From positions 1,240,001-1,304,000 of the forward strand of contig NZ_CP121687.1 of NCBI RefSeq assembly GCF_038396635.1: 64,000 nt of DNA, in the 5' to 3' direction. How positions within the stretch are numbered: the first letter of the stretch is position 1; every line of letters begins with the position of its first letter. The stretch is from Defluviitalea saccharophila. GTDB lineage: Bacteria > Bacillota > Clostridia > Lachnospirales > Defluviitaleaceae. This document shows, piece by piece, positions 48,221 to 58,011 of this stretch. A program made the position numbers and the translations under genes. The notes beneath the pieces were generated by a model. It was given only the letters and a program-made list of their open reading frames with translations, ran no database searches and was not told the DNA's origin.

Positions 48221-48790
48221 CTACCCCCTTATTTTAATATCAAGGTCAGAAACTCTCTTAATCGTCTTCATTCTGTTGGATTCGATGAATATGGGAGAGA
48301 CTCTGTAAAAGGCCGAAAGATGGTATGCTTTATCAGGAGCATTCCAGGTCTTAAGCTTCATTTCGTATTCCAGAGGATTTAGTGATATTCTCACCGGCTC
48401 ATTGGTACCCTCCGGAGAAATATTTGTTCCTCCTAAATCAATGATGGGATTGTCGTATAATACTTGCATGACTCTTCCAATCATCTTTTGTTCATCTAAG
48501 GCTCTCGATTGTACCTCTGCTTTCGAGTAAGCCGTTATCATATAATATAGCGTTAACGACAATGGAGGATATTTCTGTCTGTTAGTTCCAATATTCATCA
48601 TATTTACAGGACGGTATTCTCCATTCTCTTCAATATTATATAAATGGATGCCCAAGGAAAAATCTCCTTTTTCATAGGGTGGATATATCCCTATTTTTTC
48701 TGCCTTTTCAATAGGTTCGGGGGTCATATTTTCTCTTAGTAAATTAACTATTTTGTTGCTTATATCGGCGATAACCGTATATCCTGCCAT
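48221..48790 (-). CDS. DUF4255 (Pvc16-like N-terminal domain) protein
   Basis: A 189-residue protein of the DUF4255/Pvc16_N family. Telling segments: TVIADISNKIVNLLRENMTP (N-terminus), SLGIHLYNIEENGEYR, PPLSLTLYYMITAYS and IGRVMQVLYDNPII. In extracellular contractile injection systems Pvc16 caps the tail (terminator/cap) and is found in nearly all loci, so this is the strongest single marker of an eCIS here. Ribosome site GGGAGGG. Confidence 0.92.
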   Translation of the reverse strand: MAGYTVIADISNKIVNLLRENMTPEPIEKAEKIGIYPPYEKGDFSLGIHLYNIEENGEYRPVNMMNIGTNRQKYPPLSLTLYYMITAYSKAEVQSRALDEQKMIGRVMQVLYDNPIIDLGGTNISPEGTNEPVRISLNPLEYEMKLKTWNAPDKAYHLSAFYRVSPIFIESNRMKTIKRVSDLDIKIRG

Positions 48791-48802
48791 AGTATCCCTC
48801 CC

Positions 48803-51598
48803 CTATTTAAATACTTTTTGAACTTCTTGTTCTAATTTTTTTGAGTAGATTAAGATCATATTATGTTCAGGTTTATAAGCCGATGTGTACCCCATTTCAT
48901 TTAATACAAAGTTTAAAGGTACATATACTCTTTCTCCAATTAACAAGGTTTTGTAAGGCATTGTCTTTGAATGAACCGAATTTACAAGCAATTTATCGCT
49001 TCCTACGATGCAGCTCATTTGGAGATTGCCTTTAGTGATGACAGCTTTTTGCTGATAATCTATCCATTTAATTTTTGCTCCTAGGGCTTCCCCAATATCT
49101 CTTAGACACACAAGCATAAGATTTTCCCTCATTACAGGAGCATATAAATGCTTTGAAGAATCGGTGTCCGAAATAATTTGAATGGTATTTAAGACTTTCA
49201 TTTTTTTGTTAATAACAATAAGAGAACGAATCGCTCTTTCTTTTTGAGCCACATCTGCTTCTGAATACTTTTCAGCATCTATAGACTTTAGTAGTTTTAT
49301 TTCTTCATTGAGTTTTTTATCCAGCAGGTCTCCAAACTTCTGTACATATTTTTTCGTATTCTTCATCTTATATAATATTAATATTCTTTTCATCAGTCTT
49401 TGCCTGTTGTTGCTGGTTTGTGTTGTTTTTTGCTCTAAAGCACTAATCTCTTTTTCCAAATCATTCATTGAAGCTTTTTCTGTCTGAGCTCCTGTACCTG
49501 CTTGAGTACCTGCACCCGTTTGTGCTCCGGTCCCTGTTTGAGTACCTGTACCCGTTTGTGACCCCGTATCTGCTTGGGTGCCTGCTTTTTTGTCTTCATT
49601 GTCTAAACCGATTCCCAATTCTTCTTTTAAATCCTCAATAAGTGCAGCATACTCTTCTGCCTGTGTTAATTGATTCTGCTTTACAAGATCAATATAAGCT
49701 GCATTCATGTCTTTGATAATTCCTTCAATGGAATTCTTAAGACTTACCTTTAAATTAGGAGATAAATTTTTTGCCAGATCAAGAATATTAGTTACTGCTT
49801 CCTCTATCTGCGTTAAGTCTTTTGCTTTTACTGCATCTTTAAGCTCATTTACAGCTTCATCCAACAGCTCGAGTATAGACTTTTCCTTTTCCCCAATAAG
49901 TTCCTGTTTCTTAGCAATTTCTAAATTAATTTCATCTAATTTTTGAGCAAGACTTTCATTATTGGGATCTTTGTTGAGTTCATTAAGTATTTCATTCTTT
50001 TGATTGAGTAATTGACTTAGCTCATCGAGTTTTTGTGATTCTTTTTCTTCCAGCTCCTCAGCCAGTGCATTCATTTCATTTTGAATTTGCTCTGCAAACT
50101 GCATATCTCCTTTTTCGATTGCATCTAGATACTTATTCTTAAGCGTATTGATTTGGTTTTGCATGTTATCACTTAACTCTTTTTCAGCCTGTAATTCTGA
50201 TGAATTCTTTACTTGGAGTTTTGTCAATTCACTTTTAAGTTTATCAATAAACTCTCTTAATTCCTGATCAACTTCGTCATAAACATCGCTCTTAGGCTGA
50301 GCTTTACGTGTACCCTCCAAGTTCTCAATGAGAGTATTCAATTGCGCAATTTTTTGATCATCAGCACTTCTTCTAAAAGCAATATAATCTTTTAAAGTCG
50401 CTATATTACTTGTAAAATCTTTTATATTGGCAACATGTTCTTCTTTGATGGTTAACAACATCCCCGGTCTTTCGCCCCTGGATTTTGCTTCTTTATATTC
50501 TTTTGGCTCTCCTTGGCTAACCATGGTCTTTAACGCAGCAAGTTCTTTACCGAGTACTTCATCCAGAATAGAGAGTTCTGTTGATAAATGAACAATTCTG
50601 TTTGCTTTAATATTGTCTATAGAAAAGATCTGCAGGAGTACTGCATCCGCACCACTGAAATTTTTTGCTGCCACATTCTCAATTAAAGCTTTGCAAAGTT
50701 CATTTCTTTTATTGTCCAGAGGACTCATCGAACTCTCTACCAATTTATTAGTCAAATCCGATATCTTTTTATTGACTGCGTCTAATTTATCCAGTAATTT
50801 GCTTGTATAATCCGTATAACCTTTGGTCTGAGCCTTCTTTGCCTCTTGGTCTATTCTATTGTAGACCTCCGAATATGCAGCATAATCTCTTTGAGTCTTA
50901 ATCTTTTCTTTGAGCTCACCGACAATACCTATTTCTTCTTCAGAAGCTTTTTTTTCGTTTCTTAAATATATTTCATAGTTTTCCAACAGTTTTAACAAAT
51001 TATCTTGTGTGTTGAAATCATTTGTGGATATTTCTTTTAATATGGTACCGAGGGAATTCTTTATGAATCTGTTTTTTGCTTCTCTGTCTTCATCATCGTC
51101 GTCCTGCTTTAATAATTCAATGACACTTTCTTCTTCCATCACCAGTTCTTTTAATTCTTCCATATTATGGGGGTCCCTGATACTGTCGATATCAGAAGGA
51201 TTAACCGTCTGCCCCGTCTCTAAATCAATAGTTTTCCCATCATCCTTTGTCCAATGGGTTAGAATCAAATTGTCAATTTCAACTTCTGAAACAGCCTTAT
51301 CAGAAGTTGAAATAATGTCGCCTATTCCGTCGGCATTAGTGATTTTATACCAAGTTCCATTGGCAAACTCCGATTTATAATATACGTCTTTTTGCCCTTC
51401 ACTTTCGCCGCTTTTTAGTGCTATATCAAGAAGTGACTGATTAAGGGCTTTTAAAGAAATAATATGGGTTCCAATGATTAAACTTCCATTGGGGATTTCT
51501 TTGGCTGTAGGCCTTTGAACACCCCCGTATGCCAATGTTTGAAAACTAATGACTATCGTAAGTATAAAGAGTAAATAATTGAATTTTCTTTTGCTCAA
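48803..51598 (-). CDS. long coiled-coil secreted protein with C-terminal CuAO_N-like domain
   Basis: A 931-residue exported protein, starting at TTG 51598 (AAGGGGGA upstream). Signal peptide 1-25. A beta-rich domain follows (about 28-135; IPNGSLIIGTHIISLKALN, GTWYKITNADGIGDI), then some 500 residues of charged coiled coil (about 140-665). A TGTQTGTGAQTG-type Thr/Gly/Gln linker spans about 669-703, then more helix (about 705-790). The C-terminal copper-amine-oxidase N-domain (about 819-931) has VCLRDIGEALGAKIKWIDY and RVYVPLNFVLNEMGY. That domain is shared with the local amidase and is often wall-associated. It may span the wall or tether the TolC-like protein encoded just upstream. Confidence 0.75.
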   Translation of the reverse strand: MSKRKFNYLLFILTIVISFQTLAYGGVQRPTAKEIPNGSLIIGTHIISLKALNQSLLDIALKSGESEGQKDVYYKSEFANGTWYKITNADGIGDIISTSDKAVSEVEIDNLILTHWTKDDGKTIDLETGQTVNPSDIDSIRDPHNMEELKELVMEEESVIELLKQDDDDEDREAKNRFIKNSLGTILKEISTNDFNTQDNLLKLLENYEIYLRNEKKASEEEIGIVGELKEKIKTQRDYAAYSEVYNRIDQEAKKAQTKGYTDYTSKLLDKLDAVNKKISDLTNKLVESSMSPLDNKRNELCKALIENVAAKNFSGADAVLLQIFSIDNIKANRIVHLSTELSILDEVLGKELAALKTMVSQGEPKEYKEAKSRGERPGMLLTIKEEHVANIKDFTSNIATLKDYIAFRRSADDQKIAQLNTLIENLEGTRKAQPKSDVYDEVDQELREFIDKLKSELTKLQVKNSSELQAEKELSDNMQNQINTLKNKYLDAIEKGDMQFAEQIQNEMNALAEELEEKESQKLDELSQLLNQKNEILNELNKDPNNESLAQKLDEINLEIAKKQELIGEKEKSILELLDEAVNELKDAVKAKDLTQIEEAVTNILDLAKNLSPNLKVSLKNSIEGIIKDMNAAYIDLVKQNQLTQAEEYAALIEDLKEELGIGLDNEDKKAGTQADTGSQTGTGTQTGTGAQTGAGTQAGTGAQTEKASMNDLEKEISALEQKTTQTSNNRQRLMKRILILYKMKNTKKYVQKFGDLLDKKLNEEIKLLKSIDAEKYSEADVAQKERAIRSLIVINKKMKVLNTIQIISDTDSSKHLYAPVMRENLMLVCLRDIGEALGAKIKWIDYQQKAVITKGNLQMSCIVGSDKLLVNSVHSKTMPYKTLLIGERVYVPLNFVLNEMGYTSAYKPEHNMILIYSKKLEQEVQKVFK

Positions 51599-51630
51599 AA
51601 GTATTCCCCCTTAGCTCCAACTACCGAATA

Positions 51631-53709
51631 CTAACGAATCTTTAGTAGTTTTTGTCCGTCTTTTTCTTCTAAATAAGCTTCTCCTGCTGGCTCGTCATCT
51701 TTAAAGAGTTTTATTTCTATGGACTGAATATCAGAAAATACAATAGGCAGATGATGTATTTTTTCACCTATAGCTGTTCTTTCTCCAATTTGGTTGCTGT
51801 CTTGGCCATATACTTCATAATGAGTTGCCAGATCTTTATCATTTATGTTAATTCCAAGACTGGATACCAAGCCCTTATGAACTTCCTGGATATCCCATGT
51901 TCCAATAATATCTTCCTCTTTCTTTTCTTCTTCAATAGTATTCGATTCTTCAACAGGTTCCAGCTCAAGTTCTCCGCCGTACTGACCACCATCAATATAA
52001 GCCCTGTATACTTTTTTATCCTCGTTATACAGTTCAACAACAAGTAAAGTGCTGTCATTATAAGTGATGGGTACATGGGATAAGGTGGCGTTTATATCCG
52101 TCTTTTCCCCTATCTGCAAATTGTCTTTCGTCAAAAGAACAAAATGAGTTGCTTTAATTTCTTTTGGAAGCTTTACTCCAAAGGTCCATTTATAATCGGC
52201 AAGAGGTGTATTAATAAACCATTCGGGTTTCGTTACCTCTTCTTCGTCTCCTTGGTCAGCAAAGGAGTCTCCTGAAGCATAGTCATTTCTGTCAAACCCT
52301 ATTTTTCCTTTTTTTAATTGGTCAATAAAGCCACTGGTTACTTCATTAAAAGTTGATAAAGATTTGTTATATTCAATTAAATTATTAAAGGCTGTTGTTT
52401 CTCCCTGTTCTGCTTCTTTCTTAATGGATTCTAATTCACCGAAAGATAATTCTCCCAATTTGTTTTTCTTTAGTGCATTTTCATATTTTTTCTTTAACTC
52501 CGGAATTTGAGCTTTTGAGTCTAAATATGCAATCTCTAAGGTTTTTAATGTATTATAAGAATCTTTTACCTTCTGAATTAATTCCTTCCTTGTATTTTCC
52601 TCGGTTTTTACCGCTTTATCTCTGTCTATTACAGCCACAAACAATGCGTATTTTTCATCTTCAAAATATCTAAGACCGCTGTATTCTTTCATAAACCATT
52701 CTTTAGGAATTTTAATAGTAAAGAACAGCAAGTTAATCTTGTAGCTTCCTTTCCAGGGATCAGCAATATTGTCCAAGCCCTTGTGATATTTTCTTAAAAA
52801 GTCTTCATAATCCAATTGCCCGTTCTTTTTTAACTCCTGTTCAATTACTCCTACCATGGAACCCCAGCGATTCGTATAAATTCCCCTTAAGTTCTCTACT
52901 TTAATCTCCGCAACTTTTCTATCTTCCGTAGCCCTGTATAAGTCAAAATCTTTGGCAACAGCATAATCAATAATGGATTGGAGGTTGTTTCTCTCAATCG
53001 ACAAGAAAGAAAAGGTTTTATCAAATTCATATCCTGTCTTAATATTTAATCCGATTCTTTCACTGAGTTTTTCTTTCTTGTTTTCAAAATTCATGATAGC
53101 TGTTCGCAGCTGCTTCTCAGTGGTCTCAACTTCTTTTTTTAAAAAATCCACGTCATTTTTAGAAGCCTGCCCTAATTTATATGCCTTTTCAATTCTTTCC
53201 AGTGTCTTTTTATTATTTTCAAGGGTTTTTGTCAAATACTCAACATTGCCCATTTCTAACAAAGTATCCATGTAAATGAGCTCTGTCTGCGTTTTTACAC
53301 TAAGCCTTAAATATTCTTTTTTCTTCTTTAGTTCTCTGATATCACTTTGGATGGTAGGGACTTTCATTTGGAGGTCAATTTCTTTAGGGAGTCCGTGTTC
53401 TTCAGGAAATTGGATATTGAATAATAGAGAAAAACGAACCGTACTTTCCTTTTTTCTAATGTCTCTAATAGCTTCATTTGCCTGTTTTAACTCAATTTCC
53501 TTTTTCACTAGTTCAGCGCTATTATCTATTAATTCCGGACTGTTTTTTAATGCGAGCATCACTGCTTCGTCCATCGTTAATACTTTTAAACCAGCACCAT
53601 AACTAATCAAGGTCTGATTCGTCAATGTACTCAATATCAAAATCGCTATAATCGTATTCATCAGTATATTCTTCAATATACTCTTCGGCTTCTCTTGGAA
53701 TATTTTCAT
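51631..53709 (-). CDS. TolC-like (outer membrane efflux family) protein in a monoderm, with duplicated C-terminal domain
   Basis: A 692-residue exported protein. A long signal peptide (about 1-40, hydrophobic NTIIAILILSTLTNQTLIS) is followed by a TolC/OEP-like helical region (about 44-480): VLTMDEAVMLALKNSPEL, ELVKKEIELKQANEAI, LEKIEKAYKLGQASKNDVDFLKKEVE-type helices and a second set SYNTLKTLEIAYLDSKAQIPELKKKYENALKKNKLGELSFGELESIKKEAE (read in parts). Two related beta domains end it (about 520-575 and 628-692). The ATG at 53709 has AGGGAG upstream, so the gene overlaps the MORN gene by 107 nt. Confidence 0.75.
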   Translation of the reverse strand: MKIFQEKPKSILKNILMNTIIAILILSTLTNQTLISYGAGLKVLTMDEAVMLALKNSPELIDNSAELVKKEIELKQANEAIRDIRKKESTVRFSLLFNIQFPEEHGLPKEIDLQMKVPTIQSDIRELKKKKEYLRLSVKTQTELIYMDTLLEMGNVEYLTKTLENNKKTLERIEKAYKLGQASKNDVDFLKKEVETTEKQLRTAIMNFENKKEKLSERIGLNIKTGYEFDKTFSFLSIERNNLQSIIDYAVAKDFDLYRATEDRKVAEIKVENLRGIYTNRWGSMVGVIEQELKKNGQLDYEDFLRKYHKGLDNIADPWKGSYKINLLFFTIKIPKEWFMKEYSGLRYFEDEKYALFVAVIDRDKAVKTEENTRKELIQKVKDSYNTLKTLEIAYLDSKAQIPELKKKYENALKKNKLGELSFGELESIKKEAEQGETTAFNNLIEYNKSLSTFNEVTSGFIDQLKKGKIGFDRNDYASGDSFADQGDEEEVTKPEWFINTPLADYKWTFGVKLPKEIKATHFVLLTKDNLQIGEKTDINATLSHVPITYNDSTLLVVELYNEDKKVYRAYIDGGQYGGELELEPVEESNTIEEEKKEEDIIGTWDIQEVHKGLVSSLGININDKDLATHYEVYGQDSNQIGERTAIGEKIHHLPIVFSDIQSIEIKLFKDDEPAGEAYLEEKDGQKLLKIR

Positions 53710-55219
53710 TGACTTCTCTCCCTACCTCATAAAACAAATAAGATGAATCGCTTTTCTCTTCATAATATAAAGTTAGCTCATAATCATCTAATTTAAAGCT
53801 GCGAATATAGAGCTGCTCAGGATCCTTTTGAATCTTTGATAAAACAAAAAATTCTTTTTCAGTAAGACTTTTATATCTTTGTTTGGTACATTCTCCAAAA
53901 GAATGTTCTAACTCTTCTAAAGATACATCCCTATCAATATTCAGTGGGTTATTTCCCTCAAAAAATAAAATGGATTTAAGTTTAGGAGGTTCATCTTCTA
54001 TGGCATAAGAAAAAGTAAAAATACTTCCAAAGTCGTGATAGTATTGATAAAATTCAACCAGCCCCATTATGACTTCATTTTCTGCTAAGAAAGCTTTTTT
54101 AATTTCATCTACGGTTTCCCCTAAATAAGCAAAATAATCGATGGTATCATTCTTTATATAACCGGTGAATATTTCTTTCTCCATATCGGAATAAAGCGTC
54201 CCTATACCAGAAAAGATGCCGTTCTTAAAATTGCCTTTGTACTTCATTTTATCTTCTTCTGTAAAGATAGTACCTTCTCCATGAAAGAATCCTCTAAACA
54301 ATTGTCCCGAATACGCTCTTGCCCCATTCAAATAATAGAGTTCTCCCTGACCTTCATATACCCCTTGATGAAATTGTCCAGAATATGCTCTTACTCCATT
54401 TAAATAATAAAGCTCTCCCTGGCCTTCATATACTCCTTGATAGAATTGGCCCTTATACAATAAGTTTCCTTGATCATTATAAAGCATTCCGTTTCCATGA
54501 TAGCGTCCTTTAGAGAACTCTCCCTCATATAAAACCTTCCCAGAATCTGCATAAAGCGTTCCATTGCCATCATATTGACCGTTTGCAAAATTCCCTTTAT
54601 AAATGATCTCCCCGGTTTCACTATATAATGTTCCTTCTCCATTATAGGTATTTGCTAAAAACTGTCCTTTGTATTTTAGTTTTCCATTCTTATGGTATAA
54701 CTCTCCAAAACCACTATATTCATTGAGCAAAAATTCCCCCATATAGACTAAGTTTCCATCATAATCATATAAAAACCCTGTTCCCGTACAATTACCTTCT
54801 TCAACATCCCCGTTATAAATCATGTATCTCCCTTTTGTAACCAATTTTGCTTTGCCTTTATATAAGGCAAAATTATCCTCATTAATAACAAATGTAGGAA
54901 TCCACAACTTACCCATAAGATACGGCTTCAGCCACTTAGAATAGGCAAAAGGAAGGCATACAATAATTATAATGATGAACAAAACCAATTTCTTGGCAAT
55001 CCAATATCTTTTAAATCCAAAATAATCTTTTAGACTGCTGGGCTTCCCGGCAAGGTAAGCTCCTACTTTAGTCATAAAACCTCGTACGAACTTACCTACC
55101 GCAGTTTTCACCATAAGTTTTTTTCGAATCTCCATGAACATCTTGCGAAACGGACGGATTAGAGACGCCTTGGCTACATTTACGATATACTTAAGTATGC
55201 TGATTATTTTATCCATCAT
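53603..55219 (-). CDS. MORN-repeat membrane protein
   Basis: A 538-residue protein. A basic N-terminal cytoplasmic part (1-78) and one membrane helix (about 79-97, LVLFIIIIIVCLPFAYS). A run of about nine MORN repeats follows (about 120-340; pattern GEFLLNEYSGFGELYHKNGKLKYKG, read in parts), then a C-terminal domain rich in acidic residues that ends EEYTDEYDYSDFDIEY. Two adjacent repeats are 22/24 identical. MORN repeats form elongated beta scaffolds that bind lipid or protein. The ATG at 55219 fits AGGGGA better than the one at 55225. Confidence 0.85.
   Translation of the reverse strand: MMDKIISILKYIVNVAKASLIRPFRKMFMEIRKKLMVKTAVGKFVRGFMTKVGAYLAGKPSSLKDYFGFKRYWIAKKLVLFIIIIIVCLPFAYSKWLKPYLMGKLWIPTFVINEDNFALYKGKAKLVTKGRYMIYNGDVEEGNCTGTGFLYDYDGNLVYMGEFLLNEYSGFGELYHKNGKLKYKGQFLANTYNGEGTLYSETGEIIYKGNFANGQYDGNGTLYADSGKVLYEGEFSKGRYHGNGMLYNDQGNLLYKGQFYQGVYEGQGELYYLNGVRAYSGQFHQGVYEGQGELYYLNGARAYSGQLFRGFFHGEGTIFTEEDKMKYKGNFKNGIFSGIGTLYSDMEKEIFTGYIKNDTIDYFAYLGETVDEIKKAFLAENEVIMGLVEFYQYYHDFGSIFTFSYAIEDEPPKLKSILFFEGNNPLNIDRDVSLEELEHSFGECTKQRYKSLTEKEFFVLSKIQKDPEQLYIRSFKLDDYELTLYYEEKSDSSYLFYEVGREVNENIPREAEEYIEEYTDEYDYSDFDIEYIDESDLD
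54303..54446. repeat. 72-bp tandem duplication inside the MORN gene
   Basis: Two 72-bp units (24 residues each) encode QFYQGVYEGQGELYYLNG and QFHQGVYEGQGELYYLNG followed by VRAYSG or ARAYSG. DNA identity is roughly 85 percent, mostly third-position changes, so the duplication is fairly recent compared with the other repeats. Confidence 0.75.
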
Positions 55220-55236
55220 AATCATTCCCCTATCGT

Positions 55237-57996
55237 TTAATCAAAATGGAGTGAACTATTCCATCCATCAGGTATGCCTTCTTTACTATATTTGTCACTC
55301 AAGAACAAATACATTTTTGATGCATCATCTAAATGATTCAATTTAGTTACATGAATGAAGCACTTTCTTGCTTCATAGAAATTCTTTTGTTCAAATAGTC
55401 TTATGCCTTCTTCCAGTTCTTTTCTGGTTTCTAATTTTTTCTTCCTTATATCTATATCATCGCCGTCAAAGAAATCATAAACTCCTATTTCTCTTTCTAA
55501 TTCCTTTAAATATACCTTCCCTAAATAACGATAGTTATATTTTGATGAGATACCTTCCATGGCGTTCGCTGAAACCAGTATATTGCTGCCCAGCTTTTTG
55601 CCGATTTTCTGAAGCATCATCGTTACACTTACATCTTCTGATATGGCTCGTGCACTCATACGCTCTTTTTGGCCAATAATTCCGAGCATAATATCCCCTT
55701 CATGAATAGCAATGCCGATATCTAATATCTTTTCTCCGTCTTTTTCAGCCTTTTTGTTCTGCAAGTGCATTTTTCTAATGATAGAAATAGCCGTATCTAT
55801 TGCTTCTTCCTTATCCTCCTGATATAACGACAAAATACCTGCATCCTCATATCTTTCTACTACACCGTTATTTTCCGTAATCATTGATCCATAGGTGTTA
55901 AAAATATTGTTAATTAGGCTGAAGTTTTCTTCAGTATTTAGTGTGTTGGATATTTTATAAAAATCCCTGAGCTGCAGCGACATAACAATCATTTTTTGTT
56001 GTACCTGATCTCCCAGCTTTACGTCTAAAATATTCCTTTTCCCAAGAAGTTCAATAAATCTAAAAGGAACAAATTTATAATAGATCTCGTTAAGCTCCTG
56101 CAATTGGTTAAAACTCTTTCTTAAATAATTTGTCATCTGATTAAAGATTTTACCCAGGTCTTCTATTTCATCCCTTGAACGTATATCCACAGTGGTATCC
56201 AAATTACCTACAGCAATTTCACTGGCACTTTCCTTTAAAATCATAAGAGGACGCAGCATGAAATAAACGATTCCTATAAAAATCAATACCATTATAGATG
56301 TAAAAAGACCATTGGTCATAGCCAGCCTTCTATAAACCGCATTCAAATCATCCAAAAAGGTCTCTTTACCCATACCCAATTCAAAAAGTCCTACAACCTC
56401 ACCGGTTCCATCAAATATAGGTGCAACGGCAAAAATCCAATCTCCAAATTGATCCGACCATTCACTAAGCCCTGTCTCTTTAGTCTCTGCAACAAGCATT
56501 AATTTTTGTGTTTGTTCTTCACTATAAAGATATTGAATAGGATAATAGCAGGGCAAATCTTCACTGGAGATAACTGTGTAAACTTTCCCGTCATCTACTC
56601 CATGTATTTCATAGTAGTATTCATTTTTATAATCTATACCTGCCTGCTCACTAAAACCATTATCATTAACATCTCCCACTTGATCCAATATCTTCTTATA
56701 GTCCGTACTCATATAGTCTCTGGGAGATGTAATATTGTCTATAGCCTCTGCATCGATTTTATTAGCCATTTCCTGTGCCAAAATATAAAGTTGAAATTTT
56801 ATATCTGTTTCCTTGGAAAAAGTAAAGTATTTATCCATTTGTACAAGAAGCAAATATGAAGATACTATAAGTATTGGAATGAAGATTAAAATTTGTTTGA
56901 TAACAATCGGTATTTTTCCATTCGTTAGTTTAGAAAAAAACTCTATCAAACCATAAATTAACCCATATGAAATTCCAAGGATGACGCAGCTTAAAACATA
57001 AGTATATAAATACTTTGAATTAGAAATTCTGACTTTCTCAATATATGTACTGTTCTCTAAATCTTCTTTAATAAAAATATAATTTCTGCCTTCTTTTTCA
57101 TATACTCCGGCAAAGACGTGATTATCAAACATTTCAAAACTAACGAGTTCTTCAAAGGTGGTATTGTCTTCAGGAACGATGCTATAATCCTTTGTAAAAA
57201 TATTTTCTATTATTAAGGTGTCCAAATCCATCCTATAGTAATTTTTATTAAAAACGTCTTCAAAATATAAAGTATTGTCTATGATCTCTAAATTTCTGCA
57301 TATAGTGTTTCGATCATTATCAGATTTAGGATAAAGTCTAAAAGGTTTCTCTTCTTCACTGATTTTATACAGTTCTCCTCTCTTAGTGGAAATAATAAAA
57401 TCATTGTCTGACATGATCACAAACTCATCAATTTTCATATTTGTTGTTAACTTATATTTATTTAGGAATTCAAGTTTGTCTTCTTCTCCTTCGATCACTC
57501 TATAGGCAGAGATCTCTTCATTATTGGCATCTAATTTTGCAAATTGAAGATTTCCGTTACTAATAAAGAGACTATGAATTTTCTTTATTGGAGAAATTTC
57601 GTCACTGTCAGCATAATTGTCTCTAACAATGATTTTGTCCAGCTTTCCAGATTCGTTATATCTCACTATTTCTTCTTCATAGATATAGTAATCGCTTGCA
57701 TTATATAAATATCTGACACCATAAATTTGTCCACGATCATTAACAATCAAATCTCCATATTCATAGAAAAACCCATCTTTATACTTAGGCTGTTGAGCTC
57801 TAAAAATCAAATTACCATTCTTATCAATTTTTATTAGGTCAATATTGTCCCCTTGTTTCGTGATGAAGTAAAAAAATCCATCTTTATAATAGTAATCTGA
57901 TTGTATGCCATATAATTCTACAGAATTATACCTCTGGGATATGAAAAAAGAAACGGTTAGAATAATCGCTATCATAATATAATTTAATTTTTTCAT
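55237..57996 (-). CDS. membrane sensor with beta-propeller-like ectodomain, dCache, HAMP and degenerate class III cyclase domain
   Basis: A 919-residue sensor. TM1 about 6-20; a repeat-rich beta-propeller-like ectodomain (about 28-325; IDKNGNLIFRA, VNDRGQIYGV); two helices (about 331-351, 366-384); a dCache-like domain (about 385-575; PIFDGTGEVVGLFELG); TM about 585-605; HAMP about 606-655. After FVPFRFIELLGKRNILDVKLGD comes a class III adenylate/guanylate cyclase homology domain (about 665-835) with GIAIHEGDIMLGIIGQKERM. The two metal-binding Asp appear replaced (MSLQLRDF and RYEDAGIL), so it is probably inactive and regulatory. C-terminal TPR-like helices. An IS lies 24 nt upstream of its ATG. 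Confidence 0.8.
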   Translation of the reverse strand: MKKLNYIMIAIILTVSFFISQRYNSVELYGIQSDYYYKDGFFYFITKQGDNIDLIKIDKNGNLIFRAQQPKYKDGFFYEYGDLIVNDRGQIYGVRYLYNASDYYIYEEEIVRYNESGKLDKIIVRDNYADSDEISPIKKIHSLFISNGNLQFAKLDANNEEISAYRVIEGEEDKLEFLNKYKLTTNMKIDEFVIMSDNDFIISTKRGELYKISEEEKPFRLYPKSDNDRNTICRNLEIIDNTLYFEDVFNKNYYRMDLDTLIIENIFTKDYSIVPEDNTTFEELVSFEMFDNHVFAGVYEKEGRNYIFIKEDLENSTYIEKVRISNSKYLYTYVLSCVILGISYGLIYGLIEFFSKLTNGKIPIVIKQILIFIPILIVSSYLLLVQMDKYFTFSKETDIKFQLYILAQEMANKIDAEAIDNITSPRDYMSTDYKKILDQVGDVNDNGFSEQAGIDYKNEYYYEIHGVDDGKVYTVISSEDLPCYYPIQYLYSEEQTQKLMLVAETKETGLSEWSDQFGDWIFAVAPIFDGTGEVVGLFELGMGKETFLDDLNAVYRRLAMTNGLFTSIMVLIFIGIVYFMLRPLMILKESASEIAVGNLDTTVDIRSRDEIEDLGKIFNQMTNYLRKSFNQLQELNEIYYKFVPFRFIELLGKRNILDVKLGDQVQQKMIVMSLQLRDFYKISNTLNTEENFSLINNIFNTYGSMITENNGVVERYEDAGILSLYQEDKEEAIDTAISIIRKMHLQNKKAEKDGEKILDIGIAIHEGDIMLGIIGQKERMSARAISEDVSVTMMLQKIGKKLGSNILVSANAMEGISSKYNYRYLGKVYLKELEREIGVYDFFDGDDIDIRKKKLETRKELEEGIRLFEQKNFYEARKCFIHVTKLNHLDDASKMYLFLSDKYSKEGIPDGWNSSLHFD

Positions 57997-58011
57997 ATAA
58001 AATCTCCCTAA

